64,000 nucleotides of DNA from NCBI GenBank assembly GCA_016713325.1, contig JADJPJ010000004.1, forward strand, positions 434,001-498,000, in the 5' to 3' direction. The position numbers and the translations under genes are program-made. The stretch is from Candidatus Flexifilum affinis (lineage in GTDB: Bacteria; Chloroflexota; Anaerolineae; Aggregatilineales; Phototrophicaceae). The notes under the pieces were generated by a model, which worked only from the letters and a program-made list of their open reading frames with translations, was not told the DNA's origin and searched no databases. This document shows, one piece after another, positions 24,552 through 34,594 of the stretch (the stretch's first letter is position 1; each line of letters starts with the position of its first letter).

Positions 24552-26991
24552 TTGAAGATCGAATCTTTTTCGCGGCAGGTTGATGGACTGCTGCTCCACA
24601 CCTCCGACGGATTGATTGCACTGTCGCCCTACAGCGCTCACATCGTTCGTATTCGCTATACGCTTGAGGCTGCTCTCAGCGACCGGCCAAGCCTCGCCGT
24701 GCTGCCGCCAACGACGCCTTTCGCCGATTTTGCGATCGACGAGACCGAGCACGGATCATCTTTTCGACGGCAGAACTCGCCATTCACATCCATCGCCTGA
24801 CGGGCGCGTTCACTTACTTGGACGCGTCGGGCAATCTGCTCACCCGCGAACCCGAGCGAGGCGGCAAGACGCTGATCCCCGCCGAGGTGGTCAGGTCGGT
24901 CTTTGATGAGACCGCCGAGACGCTGGAACAGGAAGGCGCGGATGGTTTTCGCCTGCGGGCGCGCGAAACCCGGAAAGTTGTTGACCGGACAGCCTATCAC
25001 ACCCGACTCGACTTCGTCTGGGCGGAGGGGGAGGCACTGTACGGCCTGGGTTCGCACGAAGAAGGCATGATGAACCTTCGCGGTCAGCATCAGTACCTGT
25101 ACCAGCAAAACATGAAAGCCGTCGTGCCTGTGCTGGTTTCGACGCGCGGCTATGGGATCGTTTTTGACAACTATTCACTGATGACCTTCCACGACGACGC
25201 TTTTGGGTCGTATGTCTGGTCGGAGTTTGATGATGAGCTGGACTACTTCTTCGTCTACGGCCCGGAATTTGACCGGATCGTCGCCGCCGTGCGCCAGTTG
25301 AGCGGCAAGGCGCCGCTGCTGCCCCGGTGGGCCTTCGGGTACGTTCAATCGAAGGAACGGTACACGACGCAGGAGGAGCTCGTTCAGGTCGTGTCGGAGT
25401 ACCGCGAGCGCGGTTTGCCGCTCGACTGTATCGTGCTGGATTGGCAGTCCTGGCCGGGCGAGCTGTGGGGACAGAAGACGTTCGACGCAGCGCGCTTTCC
25501 GGATCCCGACCGGATGGCTGCCGACCTCCACCGCCTGAATGCACAGCTTATGATCTCGATCTGGCCAATCATGCGGCAGGGGGGTGACAACTGGCAGGAA
25601 ATGCATGAGCACGGATTCCTGCTCGGCAATCGTGCGACCTACGACGCTTTCCAGGTTGGGGCGCGGGAGATGTACTGGAAACAGGCTTACGAAGGCCTGT
25701 TCTGTCACGGCATTGACGCGTGGTGGTGCGACTGCACCGAGCCGTTCGAGGCCGACTGGAAAGGCGCGCACAGGCCTGAACCCGAAGAGCGCCTGCGAAT
25801 CAACACGGAGGAAGCGAAAACCTACCTCGATCCCGAGTATGCCAATGCCTACTCGCTGCTGCACTCGCAGGGCATCTACGAGGGACAGCGCCGCGTCACT
25901 GGCCAGAAGCGAGTCGTCAACCTGACCCGCTCGGCGTTTCTTGGTCAGCAGCGCTATGCGACCATCACCTGGTCAGGGGATGTCAGCGCCAACTGGGAAA
26001 CACTGCGCGCTCAAATTCCAGCGGGGCTGAACTTCTGCATCACCGGGATGCCGTACTGGACGCTGGATATTGGCGCGTTCTTTGTACGCAACAAGCCTGA
26101 CCTGTGGTTCTGGAGCGGCGATTACGACGCGGGGGTCGAGGATCTGGGCTACCGTGAGCTCTATGTGCGCTGGTTTCAGTATGGGGCGTTTCTGCCGATG
26201 TTCCGCTCGCACGGCACAGACACCTCACGTGAGGTCTGGCGCTTCGGTGAGCCAGGCGAGCCGATGTACGAGGCGCTGGTAAGGTTCCTGCGCCTGCGCT
26301 ACCGCCTGATGCCGTATATCTACTCGCTTGCGGGCCTGGTCACACACCGCGACCAGACCATGCTTCGTGCGCTCCCCTTCGATTTCCGGCACGACCCGCG
26401 CACCTACGCCATTGACGACCAATTCCTGTTTGGCCCGGCGCTGCTGGTCAACCCGGTCACTCGCCCGATGGTCTACGACATCGGCTCGCGCGTGCTGGAA
26501 GGCGTTGACCGCACCCGAAGCGTCTATCTCCCGACGGGCTGCGACTGGTACGATTTCTGGACCGGCCGACGCTATGCGGGTGGACAGACGATTGTCGCCG
26601 ATGCCCCTCTGGACATCCTGCCGCTCTATGTGCGCGCCGGCTCGATTCTGCCGATGGGCGCGCATCCAGCATACCGGCGAAGGGGCAAACGCTGAGTCCC
26701 TCGATCTGGTGATCTTCCCCCGGCAGCGACGGCCGTTTCGATCTCTACGAGGACGCGGGCGACGGTTATGACTACGAGCGTGGGGAGTTCAGCTTCACGC
26801 CGCTGCGCTGGGACGATGCAGCACGTCGTCTGACCATCGAAGCGCGTCAGGGACACTACGCAGGGATGCAGGAAGGCCGTCAGTTCCGCGTGATTGTGGC
26901 AGATGGCGCATCAGAGCACTGGGTGCAGCCTGATGGCGCTTGCGCGGTTGTGGTGACCACTCACGGCGAGCCGGTGAGCGTAAAAGTGTAG
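24552..26991 (+). pseudogene. GH31 alpha-glucosidase/alpha-xylosidase, three frameshifts
   Basis: A GH31 gene of about 810 codons spread over four frame segments. The N-terminal beta domain starts at TTG 24552 (LKIESFSRQVDGLLLHTSDG), about 10 bases after GGGAG. A frame change near 24750-24756 leads into the main block (24757-26670). That block holds RWAFGYVQSKERYTTQEELV and the nucleophile motif WWCDCTEPF (Asp codon at 25730). It also holds the acid/base region ITWSGDVSANWETL and the barrel end GMPYWTLDIGAFF. Frame changes near 26663 and in a C-run near 26718 separate the C-terminal domain (GRFDLYEDAGDGYDYE...HGEPVSVKV), which ends at TAG 26991. WWCD-x-TEP is common in alpha-xylosidase-type GH31 members. 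Each break is repaired by a single base, so sequencing error is possible. No signal peptide is visible. Confidence 0.8.
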
Positions 26992-26999
26992 ATTGGCGT

Positions 27000-27029
27000 G
27001 GGGCGGATGGCACGCGGCCAATCCGCCCC
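27000..27029. terminator. bidirectional hairpin between convergent GH31 and GH29 genes
   Basis: Arms GGGGCGGAT (27000-27008) and ATCCGCCCC (27021-27029) with a 12-base loop, in the 48 bp gap between the two convergent stops. It lacks a T-run, so it may act as a weak or factor-assisted terminator. Confidence 0.5.
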
Positions 27030-27039
27030 GGTCGAATAG

Positions 27040-28437
27040 TCAGGGTACCGAGACTGCCATCAGCTTGAGACTGTGTGCCGGGCTGTCGGGCAACTGCTCC
27101 GGAAGCGTGATCGTCAGGTTGTCGCCGTCCTGCTGCCAGGGCAGCACGCTAGCCTGACCAAGAAGCTGACAGGACGTATTCAGGTTCGCGCCAAGCCCGA
27201 CGATGCTGATCTTGCGCTCGCCTGGTGTACCGAGAAGTGTCGCGTAAACGGCCTCTCCCTGCGTCGTAAAGCGGACGCCGAGGCCATCGGTCGTCTCGCT
27301 TTCCGCCGTCGACCAGGGGCGCGTGCCAAACATGCCTTCGCCGTTCACATCGAGCCAGCGTCCGAACTCTTCCAGCCGTTCACGCTGGTTGGCCGGAATC
27401 GTGCCGTCGGCCATCGGTCCCACGTTCAGCAGCAGATTGCCGTTCTTGCTGACAATATCCACAAACAGGTGCACGAGCGCGGGCAAAGCGAGGAGCTGGT
27501 CATCACCTTCGTCGCGGTTGTAACCAAACGAGTGGCCGATCCCGCGCGTCGTCTCCCACTTCTGCGTCTGCCTCGTTTCAAAGGAGGCGTACTCCGGCGT
27601 GACGTAATCGTAGTGGACGCCCACCGGATGTCCCTCGATGCCGCCGTTCTCTTTCATTACAGGCATCGTCTGCCCGAAGCGGTCGTTGATGACCCCGTCT
27701 GGCACCTGGTTGTAGTAGTAGGCGAACAGCTCGGGCAGGTCCATCGCCCATGGCGCGCCGATGTCGTTCCACATAATCGATGGCTGGTAGCGATCGATTA
27801 GTTCCCTCCAGTGTGCGGTCGAATAGGCGACGAACTCCGGCGTCTGGACGATCGTCCCCCACACGTCTCGCAGGTTTTCGACGCGCGCTTCGCTGACGGC
27901 CCAGTCGAGGCCGCCGGAATAGTACAGGCCCATGCGCAGGCCGCGCGCTCGAACCGCTGACGACAGTTCCCCCGTGACATCGCGTGAGGCCTGATAGCCC
28001 GGTCTGGTCGGGCAGGGGTGGGCGGACGGCCAGAGCGTGAAACCATCATGATGTTTGGTGGTCAGCACGGTGTAGCGCGCGCCGGCTCTCTGAAACAGCG
28101 CCGCCATGTCCTCCGGGTTCCAGTTCTTGACGGCCTCGTTGAAGTGCGGCGCGAAGTCTTCATAGGCGAAGTCCGGCCCATAGGTCGCATCGTGGTATTT
28201 GCGCGTCGGGCCGTTCTCGAACTTCATGGAGTTGAGATACCACTCGGCGTAGGAATTGCTGGCAAACCAGTATTCGGGACCAAGCTCCTTGATGGTCTGG
28301 CTGATATCACCGCTGAGAGGCGCCCATCCAGGGACGGAATACAGACCCCAGTGAATGAAAATGCCAAACTTGGCATCGTGATACCAATCGGGGATCTGAT
28401 GCTGCCTGACGGACTCGATGGTTGCCGCGAATGTCAT
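27040..28437 (-). CDS. alpha-L-fucosidase, GH29
   Basis: 465 residues. The GH29 barrel opens IPDWYHDAKFGIFIHWGLYS, with the conserved His/Trp of the fucose pocket. YTVLTTKHHDGFTLWPSAHP has the paired-His substrate motif. MGLYYSGGLDW and IMWNDIG hold the catalytic nucleophile Asp, and GHSFGYNRDEGDD and KNGNLLLNVGPMADGTIP are diagnostic late motifs. It releases L-fucose from alpha-linked glycans with retention. No signal peptide is seen, so it probably acts in the cytoplasm on imported oligosaccharides. The start ATG 28437 has GGAG 8 bases upstream. It is the last gene of a minus-strand operon after the chimeric isomerase/permease ORF (13 bp gap). Confidence 0.92.
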   Translation of the reverse strand: MTFAATIESVRQHQIPDWYHDAKFGIFIHWGLYSVPGWAPLSGDISQTIKELGPEYWFASNSYAEWYLNSMKFENGPTRKYHDATYGPDFAYEDFAPHFNEAVKNWNPEDMAALFQRAGARYTVLTTKHHDGFTLWPSAHPCPTRPGYQASRDVTGELSSAVRARGLRMGLYYSGGLDWAVSEARVENLRDVWGTIVQTPEFVAYSTAHWRELIDRYQPSIMWNDIGAPWAMDLPELFAYYYNQVPDGVINDRFGQTMPVMKENGGIEGHPVGVHYDYVTPEYASFETRQTQKWETTRGIGHSFGYNRDEGDDQLLALPALVHLFVDIVSKNGNLLLNVGPMADGTIPANQRERLEEFGRWLDVNGEGMFGTRPWSTAESETTDGLGVRFTTQGEAVYATLLGTPGERKISIVGLGANLNTSCQLLGQASVLPWQQDGDNLTITLPEQLPDSPAHSLKLMAVSVP

Positions 28438-28450
28438 GTCGTGCGCTCCT

Positions 28451-30010
28451 CTATCCCTTGACCGAGCCTGCGGTCATCCCCGAAACGATGAAACGCTGAC
28501 CGAGAACGTAGATCACAATCACCGGAAGGATGGTCAGCAGTATGTCGGCCATGACCAGGTTCCAATCCGATTCGAACTGACCGAAGAAATTGTAGACCGC
28601 CAGGGTCATCGGCCAGTAGCTGCTGTTGTTCAGGTAGTACAGCGGGAACAGGAACTCGCTCCACGTCCCGACAAAGCTCAGCACCGCCGCCGTGACTAGC
28701 ACCGGGGTCAGCAGCGGGAAAATCACGGAGAAGAACAGGCGTATGGGGCCGCAGCCGTCGACGATCGCCGCCTCGTCCAGTTCGCGTGGGATCGACTCGA
28801 CGTAGCCGTACATCAAGAACACGTTGAAGGGGATTTGAGTCGCCGAATAGAGCAGCACCAGCCCGTGCTGGGTATTGATCAGCCGGGTCAACTGCATCAT
28901 CTGTGTCAGCGTGCCGGTTTCGGTCGCGACGATCGATGTGCCCAGAAGCGGTGCATATTCGAGACACTGGCGCATGAAGTCGATGTTCTTGCGTCGCTTC
29001 TCCTGGTTGAGCGAAACGAGGTTGCGATACCCCGCAATTCCGGCGATCGTGATGCCACTCGCTTCGAGCCGTTCGCGGACTGAGATCGCGCTCTCCGGGC
29101 TTTGCAGTGCGATGTCCAGTGTCCTGAGGCCTAGCTGAACCGATTGCAGCCCGTTTCGCTGGCACTCCTGAATCAGGAAGCCAAGCGGATCTTCGACCCG
29201 CTCATTGAAGACGTACGAAAAGGCGCCGATACGAGGCCAGGCCAGATCCACTTTGATTTCGGGAAAGATGCGGCGCACAAAGCTGATCTCGCGTCCGAAC
29301 ACCTCGGGCAGCAGCGACGGCGTGTCCAGCACCAGCCAGCCGTCAAAGCCGATGTGTCGCAGCGCGGCGGCGCAGGCCGCGAAGTCGACACAGCCTTTGC
29401 CGAGGGCGCAGTCTCCTGGATTTACACGGATATCGCGCAGGCGAACCAACTTCAGCAGGCCGCCCAGCGCCAGGATTTCCGTCGGGGTATCCATGCCGCG
29501 CCAGAGGACGTGCGCAAGATCGAGGGCGCTGCCGAACGCACTCGAATGCACACGTGCGGCGAGCCGATGGGTTGCAGCGGCGGACAGTTTTCCTTCGTAG
29601 CACAGGGTGATGCCTTCCGCTTCTGCCTGTGCCGTCAGCAAGGACAGGTGGGCGGTGGCACGGTCGACATCTTCATCGCTGACCACTTCACCGGGCACAA
29701 ACATGGGCAGGATAAGGGTCGCTGCGCCGAGTTCAGCCGCCCACGTCAGCGCCTGACGCACCGCATCAAGGGCAACGGAATCGGCATTTTCCAGCCCAAT
29801 GGCTGGTTCATGGAGGATGCGAATCGATGGGATGTGCAGACTGCCTTTGGCTGCCCTGAGCGCTGACAGCCGCTGAGGATCGTGCAGATCAGCGATGGTC
29901 AGGGTGATCTCAAGCCCTTGCAGGCCAAGCTGCCTTGCCTGTTCGAACAGCGCTGCCGGCTCGCTGGTTCTCAGAAGCAAGGATCGGTCCGCTGCGGCGA
30001 GTTTCATCAC
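28451..30010 (-). CDS. chimeric ORF: sugar-isomerase TIM barrels joined to the C-terminal half of a MalG-type ABC permease
   Basis: 519 residues that do not form one natural protein. Residues 1-~255 are a xylose-isomerase-like (AP endonuclease family 2) TIM barrel with GITLCYEGKLSA and FGSALDLAHVLWRG. Residues ~256-365 begin a second, similar barrel (AWPRIGAFSYVFNER, TIAGIAGYRNLVSLNQEKRR) that stops mid-fold at GTSIVATETGTL. From ~368 the sequence is the last ~150 residues of a carbohydrate ABC permease of the MalG group: TQHGLVLLYSATQIPFNVFL, the EAA loop ELDEAAIVDGCGPIRLFF, and the typical end GMTAGSVKG. The N-terminal permease helices and any binding-protein or first-permease gene are missing. 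A deletion, or misjoin, near 28905-28915 has fused two genes in frame. The start overlaps the upstream oxidoreductase stop by 4 bp. Confidence 0.75.
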   Translation of the reverse strand: MMKLAAADRSLLLRTSEPAALFEQARQLGLQGLEITLTIADLHDPQRLSALRAAKGSLHIPSIRILHEPAIGLENADSVALDAVRQALTWAAELGAATLILPMFVPGEVVSDEDVDRATAHLSLLTAQAEAEGITLCYEGKLSAAATHRLAARVHSSAFGSALDLAHVLWRGMDTPTEILALGGLLKLVRLRDIRVNPGDCALGKGCVDFAACAAALRHIGFDGWLVLDTPSLLPEVFGREISFVRRIFPEIKVDLAWPRIGAFSYVFNERVEDPLGFLIQECQRNGLQSVQLGLRTLDIALQSPESAISVRERLEASGITIAGIAGYRNLVSLNQEKRRKNIDFMRQCLEYAPLLGTSIVATETGTLTQMMQLTRLINTQHGLVLLYSATQIPFNVFLMYGYVESIPRELDEAAIVDGCGPIRLFFSVIFPLLTPVLVTAAVLSFVGTWSEFLFPLYYLNNSSYWPMTLAVYNFFGQFESDWNLVMADILLTILPVIVIYVLGQRFIVSGMTAGSVKG

Positions 30011-31074
30011 TCGATTTCCTTCAGCGTTACGGGCCGATCGTCTTCATCCGCCGATTTGCAGGCCGCCAGCGTGATTTTCAGAGACAGCAAATTGTGCTGC
30101 GCGGAGTTATAGGCCTCGCGGTTGTCGCGAATGGCATACATCAGTTCGCCCATCGTCCCCGCGAAACCATCGGGGAACCACTTACCATCCAGCTTGTAGC
30201 GATAGACGCCCTGCTTCGTTTCCAGTTCGACATGGTCATTTCCCAGCACGCTGCCGCGAATGATTCCGTCGGTGCCGTGAATCCAGAAGGGATGCCCCGC
30301 CGGGCTTGCCGTGGAAGCGCCGATGCTGCGGATCATGGCATTGGCGCCATTGGTGTAGGTGATCTCCGCCCACATCCCCCATTTTGCGACGCTGTGCGCG
30401 GGTTGGTCCGGTGTGCGGTAATCTCTCGCCCGCACACTCTCCACCTGCCGATCCCCCATCCAGCAGCGCGTGATGTCAAACCAGTGGACGGAGTAGTCGT
30501 AGATTGCCCAGTGCGGGATGGTGTCAAACCCTGTGCCAGGGACCCAACCGAAATTGACGTCGTACAGGTGTGTAATCGAGAGGATGTCGCCGACTGCTCC
30601 CTGCTCAATGAGAAGGGTGGCAATACGCCAGGCAGGCGCCCAGCGTCCATTCTGGTTGACGGCGATCTTCAGGCCATGTTGACTCGCTTCATCGATGACT
30701 TCCGAGGCCGAGGCGATAGCCAGCGACAACGGCTTCTGCGCCAGAATGTGCTTGCCATGGGCCATCGCTTTGCGCATCAGAGGAATACGCTGGTCGGGGT
30801 GGGTGGCAATGTCGATGATGCCGATATCGGGATTGGCGAGCATCTCATCCAGGTCCAGAAAGACATGTTCGATGCCAAACTTGTCCTGGACCTGGGCCAG
30901 CGCGTCGGGCGAAATATCATGAACGCCGACCACGCGGAGACCATATTTGTGATAAGCCGGGAGATGCGCATTGCGCACGATATTGCCACAGCCGATGATG
31001 CCGATTCCTGGGCGGAAATCTGCCGGTGCGTCTGGAAGGTAGTTCAGGGTAGCCGGGACGCAAAGTTGTGGCAA
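30007..31074 (-). CDS. Gfo/Idh/MocA family oxidoreductase
   Basis: 355 residues. The Rossmann motif is GIGIIGCGNIVRNAHLPAYH (~23-42), the catalytic region is GKHILAQKPLSLAIASASEV with the EKP-type lysine in QKP form, and HWAIYDYSVHWFDITRCW is the substrate-side block. It is the first gene of the minus-strand glycan operon and overlaps the chimeric isomerase gene by ATGA. It is divergent from an AraC-type regulator. It probably dehydrogenates a sugar or inositol-like compound upstream of the isomerase, as in other isomerase-plus-Gfo modules; the substrate is not determinable. L-fucose derivatives are possible given the GH29 neighbour. Confidence 0.85.
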   Translation of the reverse strand: MPQLCVPATLNYLPDAPADFRPGIGIIGCGNIVRNAHLPAYHKYGLRVVGVHDISPDALAQVQDKFGIEHVFLDLDEMLANPDIGIIDIATHPDQRIPLMRKAMAHGKHILAQKPLSLAIASASEVIDEASQHGLKIAVNQNGRWAPAWRIATLLIEQGAVGDILSITHLYDVNFGWVPGTGFDTIPHWAIYDYSVHWFDITRCWMGDRQVESVRARDYRTPDQPAHSVAKWGMWAEITYTNGANAMIRSIGASTASPAGHPFWIHGTDGIIRGSVLGNDHVELETKQGVYRYKLDGKWFPDGFAGTMGELMYAIRDNREAYNSAQHNLLSLKITLAACKSADEDDRPVTLKEIE

Positions 31075-31092
31075 TTTTTCATACTCGCATAT

Positions 31093-31110
31093 CTATTCAC
31101 AATAGAATAG
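31093..31110. promoter_or_regulatory. candidate operator in divergent AraC/Gfo-Idh promoter
   Basis: Inverted repeat CTATTC-ACAATA-GAATAG (6 bp arms, 6 bp spacer) centred between the divergent starts at 31074 and 31180. It is placed where the AraC-type protein or an activator could act on the glycan operon. Confidence 0.4.
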
Positions 31111-31179
31111 CACAAGAAGCAGTTGATAATTCCCGAAATTGCACGTGTGATTCCTGCTTTTTTACCGCGAGGGGTGGCA

Positions 31180-32030
31180 GTGAGAATTCTGGAGCTTGGC
31201 TTTTCAACCGGCAAGCATGAGGAGATGGGCCTTTACAACACCGGTCATCGCCATAACGACATAGAACTCAACTTTCTCACGTCGGGCAGCATGGTCTACG
31301 CGTTCGCTGGCAAGCAGCACCTGGTGCCGCCGCACCGACTGACGGTCTTCTGGGCAGCAATTCCGCATCGTCTGATCTATGTTGCGCCGGCGTCTCAACT
31401 CTACTGGGTGACCATCCCTCTCTCGTTTTTCACGAACTGGGATTTGCCGAACGGGATGGTGAAAAGCGTGCTCAACGGCAGCTTTCTTCAGGAGCCAAGC
31501 GACGTGTTCGAGCAGCTCGATCTGTTCTGGTTCCGGCAGTGGAACGAAGATCTGTCCAGCAAGAACAAGATGCACAGCAGAACGGTGCTGCTGGAAATCG
31601 AAGCCCGCCTGCGCCGCCTGTCTGGCGAACTGAGCACAAGTCAAAGCACGGTCTATGCCCACGCTGCCCACCACGGGCACAACATCAAGCTGCATACCGC
31701 ACAGAGCAGATTGCCCAGTTCATCACGCAGCACTATGCTGAGGCAATCAACTGCAAGACCATCGCCGACTCGGTCGGCATTCACCCCGGCTATGCCTCGC
31801 GCGTGTTTTCCGAGACGTTCGACGTCGGGATTGTCGAGTATCTGACTCAGTACAGGGACGCAGCCGCCCAGAAGCTGCTGTTGATGACCGATTGCCAGGT
31901 GAAAGAGATCGCCTACGCTGTAGGCTTTGGGTCGATCAGCCGCTTTTACGCCGCCTTCAAGCTGCTTTGCGGGATGTCGCCGGAAAAATACCGCCTTGCC
32001 CTGCTCCAGGCGGAGCGGCAGGAGCGGTGA
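31180..32030 (+). pseudogene. AraC family transcriptional regulator, one frameshift
   Basis: An N-terminal cupin-like sensor (HRHNDIELNFLTSGSMVYAF, LTVFWAAIPHRLIYV) runs to about 31690. The DNA-binding domain continues in the next frame (TEQIAQFITQHYAEAINCKT, then SVGIHPGYASRVFSETF and VKEIAYAVGFGSISRFYAAF), with both AraC helix-turn-helix motifs complete and ending at 32030. One base near 31685-31695 would restore a 283-residue protein. GTG 31180 (preceded by GCGAGGGG) is the likely start; a TTG at 31123 is an alternative. It probably regulates the divergent Gfo/Idh-isomerase-fucosidase operon. Confidence 0.75.
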
Positions 32031-32058
32031 CGCCCCTGCCGCGATGATCAAGCCTGCC

Positions 32059-33658
32059 TTACGGGGTTAGCCACACGTTGTATTCCTCGCCGACGACCGC
32101 GAACCACCAGAAGAAGCCGGGGAAATCCTTCACGCGGCTGCTCTGCGCCCGGAAAACGGTCTGGAAGCCCAGCGGAATGGCGTAGTACTGGCTGTAAATT
32201 CGCTCTGCTGCCTGCTGGATCAGCGGCGAACGTTCCTCAAGATCGATCACCGTCAGCGCCTCTACGAGCAGAGCCTGGGCTTCCTCATCCTTGATGCCCA
32301 TAGTCTCACCGAAACCACCAGGCCCCCAGTACGACTCGGTGCCGCCAATGCAGCAGAAGCCGGAGGTAGGCATTAGCTTCGGTACACCCGCATTGTAGTC
32401 TTCGATCCAAGTCCCGAACTCGACAATCTCAAGCTGCGCATCAAAGCCGACCTCACGAAGCTGTGTCACCACCGCTTACATCACGCGCGGCATTTCGGGC
32501 AGATTCCAAGCCTCAAACTCGATGGTCAGCGGCTGTCCGTCCTTGTCAAGAATGCCATCACCGTTTCTGTCAGCCCAGCCGAGTTCCGCCAGAATCGCGC
32601 GCGAAGTATCCGGCTCATACGGGAAATACTGGCACAGATCGGGGTTATAGCCCGGCCAGCCGGGCCCAGTCTGACCGCAGCCCTCGACCACAACCTCACC
32701 ATATACCGCGCGCAAGATGCCGCGTCCGTCAATCGCCTTCGCGATCGCCTCGCGCATCTTGATATCTGAGTACAGCGGCACGTTGACGTTGACAATGATC
32801 TGGGTGGTAAACGTAATCAGCGTATCGATCACCTCGAAGTCAGGGTTGTCGCGGAAGCGCGCAATGTCGGTGTTGGGCAGCGACGCTCCGGCCATCACAT
32901 CGATTTCACCTGCTTCAAGCGCCAGTACTTCTGTTACTGCATCGGGAATGATCCTGAACTCGATACCGTCGAGATTGGGGCGGATATAGAAATCCTCGTT
33001 GCGTTGAAGGGTAATATGATCATCGACCACATATTCGACGAACTCGAACGGGCCGGAGCCAATCGGGTTCGTGCGAATGTCGTCGCCAAGCTGCTCGACG
33101 GCTTCACGCGGGTAGATCGCCAGGAAGGAGATGCCGCGCGCACCGTCGAAAATGATGCCATTGGGCTGCGAGAGCGTCAGCTTGACAGTGTAATCATCAA
33201 TCGCCTCGATTGACTCGTAGGCCGCTGACAGGTCAGAGGCCACAGAGGCACCCTCGGTCGTCATCAGGCGGTTCATCGAATACACGACATCGTCGGCCAC
33301 CACTTCACGGCCTTCGCCTTCAGGGAACACGGCGTTGCCGTCCTGGAAAGTCATCCCCTGGCGCAGATAGAAAGTGATCTCTGTGCCATCTTCCGAGATG
33401 TCCCGCTGACTCGGCAAGGTCGCCTTTGTAAGCAATGGCCCCATCCGGTTGGCGAATGGCGCGCACCAAAAACTGGTACACCAGCGACGACGGATACATC
33501 GACATGTCGTCGGAGATGAAGATCGGATCCAGACCAGTGTTGGCGCTGACGGAGACGCGCAGCACGCCGCCTTCGACCGGGGTATCCTGCGCGCTGACGA
33601 TGCCGACCAGCGCCCCCAACACGACAATCAACAACAGAAGTGTTCCCAAACGTTTCAT
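32059..33658 (-). pseudogene. peptide ABC transporter substrate-binding protein (SBP family 5), frameshift plus stop
   Basis: The signal peptide MKRLGTLLLLIVVLGALVGI (start ATG 33658 after GGAGGG) is followed by GGVLRVSVSANTGLDPIFIS, the standard SBP_bac_5 opening. The frame changes near 33405-33415 and resumes at DISEDGTEITFYLRQGMTF. It continues through VVADDVVYSMNRL and IGSGPFEFVEYVVDDHITLQ to MPRVM. An in-frame TAA at 32474-32476 then interrupts before AVVTQLREVGFDAQLEIVEF and the natural end VWLTP. It would be a periplasmic or lipid-anchored oligopeptide-binding protein. It lies downstream of two permease genes in the same direction. Whether the two lesions are real cannot be told. Confidence 0.8.
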
Positions 33659-33674
33659 TCCCATCCCTCCGTAC

Positions 33675-34589
33675 CTAATCCTGCGTATTCGGATCGAGCG
33701 CATCTCGCAGCGCATCACCGATAAGGTTGATGGCGATCACAACCAGGATGATCGCGGTGCCGGGCAGAATGCTTAGAATCGGGTTCGAGCGGATAAATCG
33801 TTGCGCCGCGTTGAGCATCGCCCCCCATTCAGGTTCGGGCGGCTGCGCTCCAAAGCCGAGGAAACTGAGCGACGCCGCCGCGATGATCGCCGCCGCCACG
33901 CTGAACGTCGCCTGCACGATAATCAGGCTCAGGCAGTTGGGCAGAATATGCCGCGTGACAATCCGAAAGTTGCTGGCGCCGATGGCACGCGTCGCCAGCA
34001 CGTAATCCTGCACTTTGGCCTGCAAGACCACCCCGCGCACCACGCGCGCATAGTCGATCCATGCGATTGCGCCTAAGACAAGCATCACATTGAGCAAGCC
34101 GGGGCCAAGAATGGCAACCACCGCAATCGCCAAGATCAGGAACGGGAACGCATACAGCACATCGACCAGCCGCATAATGACCGTGTCAATCGTGCCGCCG
34201 TAGTAACCAGAGATTAGCCCCAGTGTCACCCCGACCGACGCGGCAATCGCAACCACCAGCAAGCCCGCTGCCAGCGACGAACGTCCGCCGTAGATCAGGC
34301 GGCTGAGCGTATCCCGCCCCAGATCGTCCGTCCCTAAAGTGTGGTCAGGCGAGAACAGCGGAAGATTCCCTTTGCTGAAATCCTGCTTATACGGATCGTG
34401 CGGGGCGACCTGCGGGGCAAAGACTGCGGCCAGCACGATGACGAGCAACATCACGATCCCGACCATCGCCGTGCGGTTACGCAGCAGGCGGCGCAGCGCA
34501 CGCTGCGACTGCGCCGCTGATGTTTTCAACGGCTTCATTGCGCTATCGGCTGCTGGCGAAAGCGCACGACCGCGAATTCGACGCCACAA
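33675..34589 (-). CDS. peptide ABC transporter permease, DppC/OppC family
   Basis: About 304 residues. The OppC N-terminal block reads RALRRLLRNRTAMVGIVMLL, followed by APQVAPHDPY and the LGTDDLGRDTLSRLIYGGRS signature. Six membrane segments follow, with the EAA-type cytoplasmic loop ATRAIGASNFRIVTRHILPN and the family C-terminus NLIGDALRDALDPN. TTG 34589 lies 8 bases after a GGAG and 5 bp after the preceding stop; ATG 34538 is the alternative. With the DppB gene it would form the channel of an oligopeptide importer. The ATPase genes are not in this window. Confidence 0.88.
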   Translation of the reverse strand: MWRRIRGRALSPAADSAMKPLKTSAAQSQRALRRLLRNRTAMVGIVMLLVIVLAAVFAPQVAPHDPYKQDFSKGNLPLFSPDHTLGTDDLGRDTLSRLIYGGRSSLAAGLLVVAIAASVGVTLGLISGYYGGTIDTVIMRLVDVLYAFPFLILAIAVVAILGPGLLNVMLVLGAIAWIDYARVVRGVVLQAKVQDYVLATRAIGASNFRIVTRHILPNCLSLIIVQATFSVAAAIIAAASLSFLGFGAQPPEPEWGAMLNAAQRFIRSNPILSILPGTAIILVVIAINLIGDALRDALDPNTQD

Positions 34590-34594
34590 AATCG

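Noticed and set aside
28451..30010. A genuine isomerase-permease fusion protein
   Set aside because: The second barrel stops mid-fold and the permease lacks its N-terminal helices, so a deletion or misjoin explains it better than a designed fusion.
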